Positions 49,830 through 58,486 of a stretch of DNA of 64,000 nucleotides are shown here, in pieces. A program made the translations under genes and the position numbers. The notes under the pieces were generated by a model. The model saw only the letters and a list, made by a program, of their open reading frames with translations. It did no database searches and was not told where the DNA came from. The DNA comes from a virus. The stretch is taken from the IMG/VR virus record IMGVR_UViG_3300022602_003048, positions 1-64,000 of that record. One strand, written 5' to 3'. Each line of letters starts with the position of its first letter. Within the stretch, counting starts at the first letter, position 1.

Positions 49830-51322
49830 AATTTGAACGCCTTTAGATTTTTTTTGATAGTCCTTGGACCTACGTCTGCTGTGCTGTTTTGCTTTGTTAC
49901 AATTCCAACTCCTGCAGCTTCTTCGTCGACATTATAATCTGTTAGATTAATTGGTCTTATTCTAAAATGAGGTTGAAAATAATATCCTATATTTTTATTC
50001 AGATTTTTTAATACTTCTTGTTTTGCTAAGTTATATGCTTTATCTTTATCTTTAAGTTTTTTATAAAAAGTATAAAAGCTACTATTTTCTTTTATTTGCC
50101 TTTCAATAAACTTTTCGAACATAGGAAGAGTTAATCCAAATTCTTCAATATTATGTTTTTTGTAAATTGCTTCAATTGATAGTAATTGACTATCCTCAGC
50201 AACCGCAACATTTGGGAATTCATAAGAAGCATATTTCTTGTGATAATCAGGATTACTGCTACCACCGAAACGCTTTGCTATAGCGTTATATGCCCTAAGT
50301 CGACCTAAATCTTTCTTAGCAGCTTGGAATGAGATATTCTTGATCTCAGGATGGCGTTTCATATGATAGATGACGATGGCCTTTACTGTTCCTAGGATTT
50401 TTGCTGCGTCAAAAGGATGCTCACCAGTCATCTCTTCAGAATCATCGCTGGCCCTGTAAAATGTCACATGGCCTGTGCCTGTTCTTTCCTCATAAAATAT
50501 AGAGACATTGATTTTAGATCCCTTACTAGGGGTAAAACTATAGATGGAGACATTATCGCCATCATAACCTTTATACTTGAACTTATATGCAGAATCTAAT
50601 GTTTCATCTATGTCTTCTGCTGTGCCTCTGGAAGCTCTGAATATATCCTGTGTCGAAGCATAGTTACCCCATACATCGGCAGCATTGCTGCCTTTCTTTC
50701 CAGCAGCACTTAGTGGGCTCTGGTTATCACCTGCTTCTTTGACTTTCTTGCCCTTCTTGGCAGCAGCATCTGCATAAGGAAGGAGATATTCTGCTACTAG
50801 ATCAAAGAATGGCTTGCCTGCTATCTTGGTTTCGCTTGAAACTCCGGCAGCATCGCTAAATGCTTTGCGATCACCCTTTATCACAGCGTCACGCAGGGCT
50901 GTAGCACTGCTCAAACGAGGAGTAGGTGTCTGTTCTATGTGTGGGAAATCGTAATATCCGTGTGGACCTTCTTTGCCGTTATACTGCATAATGGTCTTAG
51001 TGACCCAATCTTCATCAGTTAGGCACTTGAGATTTACTTTTCCGTGCTTTTCGTAAACCATGCTAGCCAAGGTAAGCCAACTGATTTCAGCTATTATATG
51101 TTTGGCTACGTCGGGCCATATAGCTTCCATGGCCTGTACTTTTACTTCATAAGGTAATGGATCCTTTGGGCCAACTGTGCTCTTGTTGGTACCTACGTAC
51201 CAAACGGGGCTCTTAGCAGCCAATTCCCAAGCGGCCCTATGTCCCTTGTGTGGTGGATTGAATCTGCCGAAGATTATAGCGACTTCGTTTCCAGTTGACT
51301 CAAAAAATTCTCTCAATAACAT
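49826..51322 (-). CDS. Nucleotidyltransferase fused to a GNAT-like module
   Basis: Start ATG 51322 gives MLLREFFESTGNE, a capsid-targeting-like start. IIFGRFNPPHKGHRAAW is the HxGH site of cytidylyltransferase-like enzymes (NMN adenylyltransferase or phosphopantetheine adenylyltransferase type), followed by VWYVGTNKS and TPRLSSATALRDAV, where the ISSTxxR motif lies. The second part (about residues 250-370: KINVSIFYEERTGTGHVTFY, YHMKRHPEIKNISFQAA) matches the module in the 44883-46109 protein. The last 120 residues are helical. NAD-related chemistry is plausible. Confidence 0.75.
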   Translation of the reverse strand: MLLREFFESTGNEVAIIFGRFNPPHKGHRAAWELAAKSPVWYVGTNKSTVGPKDPLPYEVKVQAMEAIWPDVAKHIIAEISWLTLASMVYEKHGKVNLKCLTDEDWVTKTIMQYNGKEGPHGYYDFPHIEQTPTPRLSSATALRDAVIKGDRKAFSDAAGVSSETKIAGKPFFDLVAEYLLPYADAAAKKGKKVKEAGDNQSPLSAAGKKGSNAADVWGNYASTQDIFRASRGTAEDIDETLDSAYKFKYKGYDGDNVSIYSFTPSKGSKINVSIFYEERTGTGHVTFYRASDDSEEMTGEHPFDAAKILGTVKAIVIYHMKRHPEIKNISFQAAKKDLGRLRAYNAIAKRFGGSSNPDYHKKYASYEFPNVAVAEDSQLLSIEAIYKKHNIEEFGLTLPMFEKFIERQIKENSSFYTFYKKLKDKDKAYNLAKQEVLKNLNKNIGYYFQPHFRIRPINLTDYNVDEEAAGVGIVTKQNSTADVGPRTIKKNLKAFKL

Positions 51323-51330
51323 ATCTATTC

Positions 51331-52488
51331 CTAGGTTGGCGTCCAACGCTTTCGCGGCACGAATTTCACGTTGCCAAACTGCTTGTTCTGGTCAGCATAA
51401 CGCACACGCCCTTCGCCCTTAGTATCCCATATATCTCCCTGTGGTCCGTCCACTTGGTCGATGATATCGTCCTTCATCTTCTGTATCTCTTTGACCAGAG
51501 TGAACATGGCTTCCAGTGCTTGAGGATGCGCCACTGCTATCTCTTTTATCTTGGCCTGCTTTGGTCCGCTTACCTTGCTCTTAGAAAGCCACTCGTTGAA
51601 ACTTTTTGCTCCTAGATTGTCTAGCTGTTTGGCCTTAGCAGTCTGGTTTACATAGGTATAGATTATATTCTTGAGATCACTCATTCCTGCACGGTCTTCT
51701 AGGAAACCGTTTATCTGTGCGCCGTGCTTCCTGACATATGCTTCTACTTGGTCTATCGACTGTGTGTTGATCTTTACTGGTTTAGTGTTGTATACTGGTC
51801 CTAGCACTATGAGATTTTGATTGCTGTTGAACTTGCTGAAATCGCTGATTGGTTTCTGATCGCTATCTGCCATACCAAATTCTGGAAAGAACGCATGCCC
51901 TACGACCATCACCTGTGCATTAGCTATCCTCTTACCTAGCTCGCTGTTAGCACGGACATGGTAACCTGTACCACTCTTGGGGTTAGGAAAGAAGTTATAG
52001 ACTCCTTGTGCGTCTAACTGCGGACGCTTTAAGAACAGTCCGTCTGCGTAGACGAACCCAACAAAATCCTTAGGTGTTCCCTTGTTGAATATAGGATATA
52101 GGCTAGCGAATTCATCAGCAAACTGATCCCTAGCTTCTTTCTCTTCTGGAGTCTTTGGTGATCCGCTCTTGTTAGCGATGAAATCTTTTAGATCTTCCGG
52201 ATTGTCTGTCTTAGCACCTCGGCTCCAACCGTTGTGTCCTGCCAGTATCAGAGGACCGTTTTTAACCTCACGTCCCCAATATATCTGCGGATTACCGTCC
52301 CACTTCATGCGCAGGCTACCAGCACCTTCTTGGGTGCTCATCTCTTTTATGTGTGCTAGTGCTTCGCCAGCACCTTCGGTACCATGGAAGAAGACTAAGT
52401 CTTCGAGATGATTGAACGCACGACCTAGCTTCTTAGCAGGTGCAGCTTCCTCAGCTTCTCTGATACCAAACAGTTCATTCAACAACAT
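51331..52488 (-). CDS. Ligase-like protein (KxDG nucleotidyltransferase motif)
   Basis: RMKWDGNPQIYWGRE contains the KxDG motif of the covalent nucleotidyltransferases (RNA/DNA ligases, capping enzymes). FVGFVYADGLFLKR and MVVGHAFFPEF could be motifs III-IV; KPVKIN a later lysine motif. I recall relatives as an uncharacterised phage family (DUF6267), so ligase activity is inferred. N terminus MLLNELFGIREAEEA belongs to the capsid-targeting-like group. The gene has an SD and a late promoter 24 bases upstream. Confidence 0.65.
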   Translation of the reverse strand: MLLNELFGIREAEEAAPAKKLGRAFNHLEDLVFFHGTEGAGEALAHIKEMSTQEGAGSLRMKWDGNPQIYWGREVKNGPLILAGHNGWSRGAKTDNPEDLKDFIANKSGSPKTPEEKEARDQFADEFASLYPIFNKGTPKDFVGFVYADGLFLKRPQLDAQGVYNFFPNPKSGTGYHVRANSELGKRIANAQVMVVGHAFFPEFGMADSDQKPISDFSKFNSNQNLIVLGPVYNTKPVKINTQSIDQVEAYVRKHGAQINGFLEDRAGMSDLKNIIYTYVNQTAKAKQLDNLGAKSFNEWLSKSKVSGPKQAKIKEIAVAHPQALEAMFTLVKEIQKMKDDIIDQVDGPQGDIWDTKGEGRVRYADQNKQFGNVKFVPRKRWTPT

Positions 52489-52512
52489 TACTGATAAACT
52501 TCCTTATTGGAA

Positions 52513-52518
52513 TATTTA
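52513..52518 (-). promoter_or_regulatory. Late promoter core TAAATA with leader
   Basis: Core 24 bases before ATG 52488; the leader contains AATAAGGAAG as ribosome site. Confidence 0.55.
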
Positions 52519-52734
52519 TCAATCCAAGTGTACTGTAAAGTACTGTCCATTATGTGCCCCTCGATAGGGGATGGTCTCGTCAGCACGTACCATGAAGATC
52601 TCGATCTTGGTGCCCTGTGGACGCACAGTCATCTTGGTTTTGTCCTTGCTCAATATATCAGCAGAGATCTTTTGACCAGTTTCTGGATGTACAAGCGTGC
52701 ATTTAGTCTTGTTTGGAACCTTGGTTGACTTCAT
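52519..52734 (-). CDS. Small basic beta-rich protein
   Basis: ATG 52734 has GGAGAG upstream. The 71 residues form a beta-rich small domain (KCTLVHPETGQKISADI, KTKMTVRPQGTKIEIFM) resembling an OB- or SH3-like barrel; I do not recognise a family. It has its own sigma70-type promoter although it is between structural genes. Confidence 0.55.
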   Translation of the reverse strand: MKSTKVPNKTKCTLVHPETGQKISADILSKDKTKMTVRPQGTKIEIFMVRADETIPYRGAHNGQYFTVHLD

Positions 52735-52755
52735 GATACTCTCCAATTTTGTTTA

Positions 52756-52784
52756 AGTATAACACAAAATCAGAGGATCGTCAA
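52756..52784 (-). promoter_or_regulatory. Sigma70-type promoter
   Basis: TTGACG (52784-52779), 17 nt, TATACT (52761-52756), 21 bases upstream of ATG 52734. An early promoter between late genes. Confidence 0.65.
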
Positions 52785-52787
52785 CCT

Positions 52788-55700
52788 TTATGCCCAGGTA
52801 CCTACACTGGTATTGGCACCACTTGCGCCGATCGGCCATATCTCTATAGTAGCACCTGCCTGCACGTATGAGCTAGACCCTGGGGTTTGGCTGTTAGAGA
52901 ATCCAAGTTGTGGTATCACTGTACCACCTGTGGTTACATCTATACTGCCATCTATGATAAGGTTGTAGTAAGCAGTACCGCTTATGCTATTTGACACAGT
53001 GACTAGGGTAGTGAATCCTGTGGTGATGTGGTTGCTCATCTGATAGACCTGGGTCGGAGTTGTTTGACCGCTGCTGCATGCTGGATTTACGATGTAGGTA
53101 TGCTGTGCCAATGTTGCGGTCCCTGCCAGTGCATACTGTATGCCGCTCGAAGTCCTTACTCCGCTTGACGCATATATTGTGCAGAGTATGCGATACTGAT
53201 AACGTGTTCCGCTGCTCAAAGTCACACCAACACCTAGCAGGCTCTGTGTGCTAGATTGGTTAGCTAGAGAATAGTTAGCGTTTAACACATAGTATTGCAA
53301 GGACGGTAATATACCACGCTGTGCTCCTTGTGGTGTGAAATATAACGCCTTGCCATCATATTCTGTAGCACCAGCTGAGGCACTGGTTAGGTTAGAACCA
53401 GCCACGAATGTCAGCGGATCGACGCTGTTGGTTCCTGCTGACAGTGTGACCGGACCTGGGAAAGTAACTGCGCTAGGCAAGCTGATCGTTACTGAACCCG
53501 TGCTAGCTGAAACTGATATCTGGTTAGCTGTCCCTGCTAAGCTGGTTACTGCTGTCTGCAGAGGAGTGAATCCTAATGCTGTAGTGACTTGGCTGGATGA
53601 GAGTGAACCGCTATAGGTTCCTGTTATGCTAGCTGCTGTACCGCTAACGTTACCGGTAACGTTACCGGTCAAGTTACCAGTGAAGGTCGTAGCACTCACG
53701 CTGGTCAGCCCGCCTAGAATGGTTGATGTAGCACCTAGTGAGATGCTGGTAGAACCTATAGTAACTGAGCTGTTAGTGAGCTTGCTGTTGGCGATGCTGC
53801 CTGCTAACATGGCGTTTGTTACAGTGCCAGTGTCATTGGATGTTATTATGCCAGTCACTGAACCGGTGTATCCGTTGACAGCGAGGACGCCATTGTTGGT
53901 TATAGTAACATTGCCTGTGCCTGAGCTAACTCCTATACCTAGTCCTGCTACAGCAGAAGTAACACCTGCGTTCGTCAGTGTACCGCCACCAGTGACTGCT
54001 AGTCCTGTGCTGACTATCACACTACCGAGCGTTGAAGTAGTCGCTGCTATGTTTGGACCAACCGATCCAGTATAACCTATGTTGCCCTGCGATCCCGCAT
54101 AGCCGACTGTTCCCTGCGATCCAGTGTAACCGAACGATCCCCAATAGCCCTGCGAGCCTGTGTAACCATAGGAACCAGTAAATCCGAATGATCCAACAAA
54201 ACCTAGATTGCCCTGAGAGCCTACATATCCGACTGCGCCTAGTGATCCTGTATAACCTATGGTTCCTTGCGATCCCGCGTATCCACTACCAGTATAACCT
54301 GTGGGTCCTACGATAGCACCAACATCGGTCCATGCAGCACCACTCCATACATATAAGTGGCCGCTAGCAATGACTATGTATCCGTCGCCGACAGTGTTGC
54401 CGCTGGCTGGGAGAGCACCTACGGTAGCTACAGATCCCTTGAGTGTAGTGTTTGTTCCCTGTGCGCCCTGTGGACCTTGTGATCCTGCATAGCCTACAGA
54501 ACCCGCATAACCTGTGAATCCTATAGAACCAGTATAACCTGCGACACCAAATGATCCAGTGTACCCGCTGATTCCCTGTATGCCCTGTGATCCAGTAAAG
54601 CCAACGCCTTGCATGCCCTGTGGACCCTGTGAACCAGTATATCCGATAGATCCAAATGACCCGGTGTATCCTACAGCACCAGCTGCGCCAGCTGATCCTA
54701 GATAGCCTCTAGAACCAGTATAACCTATTGGAACAGTGCTGCTGACCGTGATAGTGCTTCCTGCTGTGGTCATAGACACACCGCTACCTGCAGTGAATGT
54801 TAGGGTATCGTTGTTAGAGATAGCAGTGATAGTGCCCTGTCCGGTCACGAATACGTTTTTGAATATGTTCTGCTGCGAACCTCCGTCTGCGTTGGTCAAT
54901 ATTATAGATCCACCGAGCGACACAGTGCCACCGCCCGATAGGCCAGAGCCAGCAGTTACAGTCACTGAGCTGTTGGTTAGCTTGCCGTTGGTAATGCTGC
55001 CGGCTAGCATTAGGTTAGTGACCGTACCTGTATCAGTGGTATAGACACCGTGTGTCACTGTTCCGGCATTGCCAGAGACGTTGCCTGTCACGTTTCCGGT
55101 CACGTTACCTATGACATTACCATATACAGATCCAGTGAATCCAGTTGCCGTGACAGAACCTGCCACGTTTAAACCTGTATCGCTGATAATAGCACGTATG
55201 TTAGTGCTTAGTGTCCCCCCGGTGTGGAACTTTATTACAGCACCTGCTGTGCTAGTACCTATCGTTAGGTTACCGTTAGCATTGTATAGATAAGCGTCAT
55301 TAGCTCCACTGACTGTCCAACCCACACTGGTGCCATTATAAGTACTGGAATTGATACCCATGTCTATGAAATAGCTGCTATCGTCGCCTAGGTCGTTGCT
55401 AGCTACGAAATCTGTGCTTGCGTTGGTACCATTGCTGTGGTTCTGCTGTACCAGCTGCACGTAAGAATTAGCATTTTCATCTATCTGTAGGAAAGCGTTC
55501 GGGTAAGCAGATCCAACGTAAGCAGTACCGAACCTAGCAGTATTAGAAACGCTGATAGTGTTAGCAGATAAGCTGCCTGTGTCTACTTCGCTGGCTACTT
55601 TTATGCCAGCAGTTCCTAGATCCCAGTAGTTGTTGGTCAGATTGTAGAGTATCTGTTGCGCGAACGGACTGGCGCCTAATATGATACCACCGCCGTCTAT

Positions 55701-57710
55701 CTGGCTCGCACCTGTTGATCCTGTAGCTAGATATAGTATCTTACCGGCTATTGTTGAGCTGGTGTTTACTGTGCTGGTCCCATTGACAGTGAGATTGTTC
55801 ACTGTTAGGTTGTTGAATGTTGGATTGGCAGTAGAATCTATGTTCTGTGGCAAGCTAAGCGTTAGGTTCTTGTTACCGGCGTCCGTGACATAGATTTGTG
55901 CCTGCGTACCGTACACATTCTGAACGCCCGTAGCGTTCATCGTGATGTTACCTGTAGTTCCGCTTTGGTACAGGCCGGTGCCCGCAGTGATGCTGGTTAC
56001 TACATTTCCTGTGATCTGGTTGGCGCTTACGGAACCAGTCCACGCAGTAGTTTGCCTAGTGCCATCTGACCAAGTGATACCTCCGCTGCCTCCCTGTAGA
56101 AGGGTGATGCCTGTGGTGTCTATGGTTAGGGTGTTGTCCTGTATGGTATTCGTGCCTACTGGTGTAAGGTTTATGGCAATCTTGCTGCCTTTGGCTGAAT
56201 CTGTGTAATTTTCAGCAGCAACAACGCTGATGTTTCCGACACCCAGACTATTAAAACCAGTCGCACCATAACCATTTCCGGCTATCCTCATCAGCGTGTC
56301 GCCTATCTGCGTAGCTGATGGAGCACTAACAGTACCTCGGGCCATGCGCCCTGCTATGACATTATATGTTCCTGCGCCATAGGCGTCAACGATTAGCCTA
56401 GCAGACTGTCCTGTTTGGTTGATCCAATGTGTGAGCGTTCCAGCATTGCTCAATGGAGTACCGCTTTGGCCGCTTCCATAGATCTTTAGAGGGCTGTCAT
56501 TTGCCCCAAATGCTGTTGAGATGACAGTGAAATTACCGCTGTTGACCGTAGTGCTTCGGTTGATGATGAAACTGCCAGTGGCTTCGATACTGCCTAACAA
56601 TATGTCCTGCGATGTATCTACTAATCCAATCTTGTTGCCGTTGAAGAGGAAATTACCGACCTGGAGTCCATCGCCACCTTGTACATATAGGTTACCATCG
56701 CGGGCTCCTATGGCTATATCTGTTCCTAGCGTCTCGTCTAACACGTAGATCGTGCCAGCACCTAACCATATTTCCCTGAATCTCCTGGCGGGACTACCTA
56801 GCCTCCATTGGTCTGTGGTATAGGGTAGGATATCGTTGTGAGGCACGATATTACCACCAGGTCCCGCATTTAGCGTGATATCTGTGTTGGCCTGTGTCTG
56901 TATACTCAATCCAGCGTTGACGATTGACCGTGCGGTGGTTACTGTAGTGCCTGCAGCAGGCGCGGTCGCTGTACCAAAATCAGTGTTAACTATCACATAG
57001 GTAGCATATGAATTGCTACCTACATAGACTACTGTGCTGTTCGTAGGGATACCGGCACCTGCTATTATATCTCCGACCTGTAGTATGGGTGAGGGAGTAG
57101 TAGTGAAAGAATAGACAGTCCAAGGAGCTATTATACCGTTGGGTATCCCATACTGTCCCACGGTCAATGCTGTAGTAGAACTGTGGTCTATCACTGCTGC
57201 TAATGTTAGGTTGGCTATGTTGGCTACTATCTGGCTGGTGTCGCTGATCAGCGTACCCGCCGGTATCTTGACGCCATTGGTTGATAGATATCCCGAGCCG
57301 TTGGGATTTATCACTATGTCGCCGTTGACATCATTGCCTGTTATGGTTTGGTCTACGATGGTTAGATTGCCTAGATTGTTGAAGTTGCTGGTAGTGAGAT
57401 AGCCAGCATCATTGAAGAAAGCACTCACATTGGTAGGGATCGCTGCTACAGATATAACACCATTGCTGTCGATGTTGATGTTAGAACCTATCTTCACGCC
57501 GCCTAGTGTTGAACTGGTAGCCTGTGGCAGCGTGTAAGCCATAGCGATGCGATTGGTATTGTCTGTGAGCTGGCTAACATCGGTAGGTATGTTCGAAGTA
57601 GCAGCGTAAACCTCACCAAAGTTCTGGTTGATCTTATCAAAGGCAGAGTATAAACCTTCTCCATCTCCTGCTAGCGGTCCTGAACCTATGTTGATTATCT
57701 GTTTTGTCAT
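52788..57710 (-). CDS. Giant tail fibre with collagen-like region
   Basis: 1640 residues. The N terminus INIGSGPLAGDGEGLYSAFD then KINQNFGEVY is the standard attachment head of many phage fibres. A long Ser/Thr/Gly beta-rich shaft follows, including GNVTGNV runs, then collagen-like blocks of GYTGSQG/GYAGSQG triplets (about residues 990-1085 and 1135-1220), another shaft, and a C-terminal domain with SQTPGSSSYVQAGATIEIWP that may form the tip. It is the principal host-recognition candidate. Plus-strand long frames across it are artefacts of its codon bias. Confidence 0.9.
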   Translation of the reverse strand: MTKQIINIGSGPLAGDGEGLYSAFDKINQNFGEVYAATSNIPTDVSQLTDNTNRIAMAYTLPQATSSTLGGVKIGSNINIDSNGVISVAAIPTNVSAFFNDAGYLTTSNFNNLGNLTIVDQTITGNDVNGDIVINPNGSGYLSTNGVKIPAGTLISDTSQIVANIANLTLAAVIDHSSTTALTVGQYGIPNGIIAPWTVYSFTTTPSPILQVGDIIAGAGIPTNSTVVYVGSNSYATYVIVNTDFGTATAPAAGTTVTTARSIVNAGLSIQTQANTDITLNAGPGGNIVPHNDILPYTTDQWRLGSPARRFREIWLGAGTIYVLDETLGTDIAIGARDGNLYVQGGDGLQVGNFLFNGNKIGLVDTSQDILLGSIEATGSFIINRSTTVNSGNFTVISTAFGANDSPLKIYGSGQSGTPLSNAGTLTHWINQTGQSARLIVDAYGAGTYNVIAGRMARGTVSAPSATQIGDTLMRIAGNGYGATGFNSLGVGNISVVAAENYTDSAKGSKIAINLTPVGTNTIQDNTLTIDTTGITLLQGGSGGITWSDGTRQTTAWTGSVSANQITGNVVTSITAGTGLYQSGTTGNITMNATGVQNVYGTQAQIYVTDAGNKNLTLSLPQNIDSTANPTFNNLTVNNLTVNGTSTVNTSSTIAGKILYLATGSTGASQIDGGGIILGASPFAQQILYNLTNNYWDLGTAGIKVASEVDTGSLSANTISVSNTARFGTAYVGSAYPNAFLQIDENANSYVQLVQQNHSNGTNASTDFVASNDLGDDSSYFIDMGINSSTYNGTSVGWTVSGANDAYLYNANGNLTIGTSTAGAVIKFHTGGTLSTNIRAIISDTGLNVAGSVTATGFTGSVYGNVIGNVTGNVTGNVSGNAGTVTHGVYTTDTGTVTNLMLAGSITNGKLTNSSVTVTAGSGLSGGGTVSLGGSIILTNADGGSQQNIFKNVFVTGQGTITAISNNDTLTFTAGSGVSMTTAGSTITVSSTVPIGYTGSRGYLGSAGAAGAVGYTGSFGSIGYTGSQGPQGMQGVGFTGSQGIQGISGYTGSFGVAGYTGSIGFTGYAGSVGYAGSQGPQGAQGTNTTLKGSVATVGALPASGNTVGDGYIVIASGHLYVWSGAAWTDVGAIVGPTGYTGSGYAGSQGTIGYTGSLGAVGYVGSQGNLGFVGSFGFTGSYGYTGSQGYWGSFGYTGSQGTVGYAGSQGNIGYTGSVGPNIAATTSTLGSVIVSTGLAVTGGGTLTNAGVTSAVAGLGIGVSSGTGNVTITNNGVLAVNGYTGSVTGIITSNDTGTVTNAMLAGSIANSKLTNSSVTIGSTSISLGATSTILGGLTSVSATTFTGNLTGNVTGNVSGTAASITGTYSGSLSSSQVTTALGFTPLQTAVTSLAGTANQISVSASTGSVTISLPSAVTFPGPVTLSAGTNSVDPLTFVAGSNLTSASAGATEYDGKALYFTPQGAQRGILPSLQYYVLNANYSLANQSSTQSLLGVGVTLSSGTRYQYRILCTIYASSGVRTSSGIQYALAGTATLAQHTYIVNPACSSGQTTPTQVYQMSNHITTGFTTLVTVSNSISGTAYYNLIIDGSIDVTTGGTVIPQLGFSNSQTPGSSSYVQAGATIEIWPIGASGANTSVGTWA
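54050..54735 (-). repeat. Collagen-like GxxG coding repeats in the tail fibre
   Basis: Two blocks of triplets with Gly every third residue, dominated by GYTGSxG and GPQG. Unlike bacterial collagen they are rich in Tyr, Phe and Ser and contain little proline. The DNA repeats are imperfect (CCAGTATAACC/CCTGCATAGCC-like), so they could recombine and change fibre length. Confidence 0.8.
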
Positions 57711-57720
57711 TTATGGCACC

Positions 57721-58137
57721 TTAGTGATTGAGCAATATCTGTGTTATGGTACCCTGGGTCCAATTAGTAACATTGGCGCGGATCCATATGAAATTACCTA
57801 CGAAATTGTAAGAAGTTACTGAAGTAGTCGCTGAAACGTATGTTAGCAGGCTAGCGGGGCTGAGCCTCAGCACTAGTCCTGTCGTGTCAACTGAGAATCT
57901 ATCTTGCGAAGATAATGGGATGTTTACCCAATCTCCCGCACCGGGCGAAGCAGCTAGTGTGCCCTGTATGTTTATGCTGCCTATGAAATTGGCTAACTCT
58001 ATCTGTACGGTATGGGTACCATCGCCCCATCCGTAGTAACCATCTCCCTTGAAAGGATCTCCTACGAGCGTGGTAGGACCTGTACCCATCGTAGGGTAGC
58101 TGGTGCTGGGAACTATAACATCGCTGATTGCTGGCAT
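57721..58137 (-). CDS. Virion structural protein
   Basis: 138 residues, beta-rich and low in charge: ISDVIVPSTSYPTMGTGPTT, GDGTHTVQIELANFIGSINI, VSATTSVTSYNFVGNFIWIR. This layout is frequent in baseplate or fibre-connector proteins of marine myoviruses. It is ten bases from the fibre gene and has its own late promoter in a hairpin, so it probably co-assembles with the fibre. Confidence 0.7.
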   Translation of the reverse strand: MPAISDVIVPSTSYPTMGTGPTTLVGDPFKGDGYYGWGDGTHTVQIELANFIGSINIQGTLAASPGAGDWVNIPLSSQDRFSVDTTGLVLRLSPASLLTYVSATTSVTSYNFVGNFIWIRANVTNWTQGTITQILLNH

Positions 58138-58147
58138 TTCTGATCTT

Positions 58148-58174
58148 CCTGTCGTGTATATTTACCACGACAGG
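58148..58174 (-). promoter_or_regulatory. Late promoter in the loop of a 9-bp perfect hairpin
   Basis: On the minus strand CCTGTCGTG (58174-58166) pairs with CACGACAGG (58156-58148). The nine-base loop holds TAAATA (58164-58159). The second arm ends with AGGAAG, the ribosome site of the gene starting at 58137, 21 bases from the core. It could also end transcription of the upstream gene. Confidence 0.6.
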
Positions 58175-58198
58175 GCTTATGCAGACCAGCGCCTCAGA

Positions 58199-58486
58199 TC
58201 ATTTGTATTTTTTAGCGGGTTTTATGCGATAGGCCTGTGCGAAGCGAGGAACGTCCATGCCCTCGATAGTCATGATGTCTTCAAAATCCGCATGCCTCTG
58301 CTTGCCTCCCTCGAAAATAGCCGTGATACCAGTAGGATCTATGCTGTGTATCGTGCCAAACTTTTCGCGTGTGACAGGTATGTGACCGAACGCATTGACT
58401 GGAACCCTTGCGCTCACAGTCATACCTACGTTCAAGAAACGCTTATCTGCCAGCAGTTTAGCTAGATTTATCATGTTATTAGACAT
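58199..58486 (-). CDS. Small hypothetical protein
   Basis: 95 residues with a helical start (NMINLAKLLADKRFLNV) and beta part (GMTVSARVPVNAFGHIPV, FGTIHSIDPTGITAIFEGG) resembling an SH3- or KOW-like barrel. A basic end (YRIKPAKKYK). It overlaps the upstream gene by eight bases. RNA or DNA contact is possible but not shown. Confidence 0.55.
   Translation of the reverse strand: MSNNMINLAKLLADKRFLNVGMTVSARVPVNAFGHIPVTREKFGTIHSIDPTGITAIFEGGKQRHADFEDIMTIEGMDVPRFAQAYRIKPAKKYK

Noticed and set aside
54050-54735. Repeat array that might be CRISPR-like
   Set aside because: Repeats are imperfect, in frame and encode collagen-like triplets; there are no unique spacers of constant length.
53060-57402. 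Many long plus-strand open frames across the tail-fibre region
   Set aside because: They lie antisense to a single 1640-codon gene with clear fibre motifs, have no ribosome sites and are proline/valine-rich mirror images of Gly/Thr codons.
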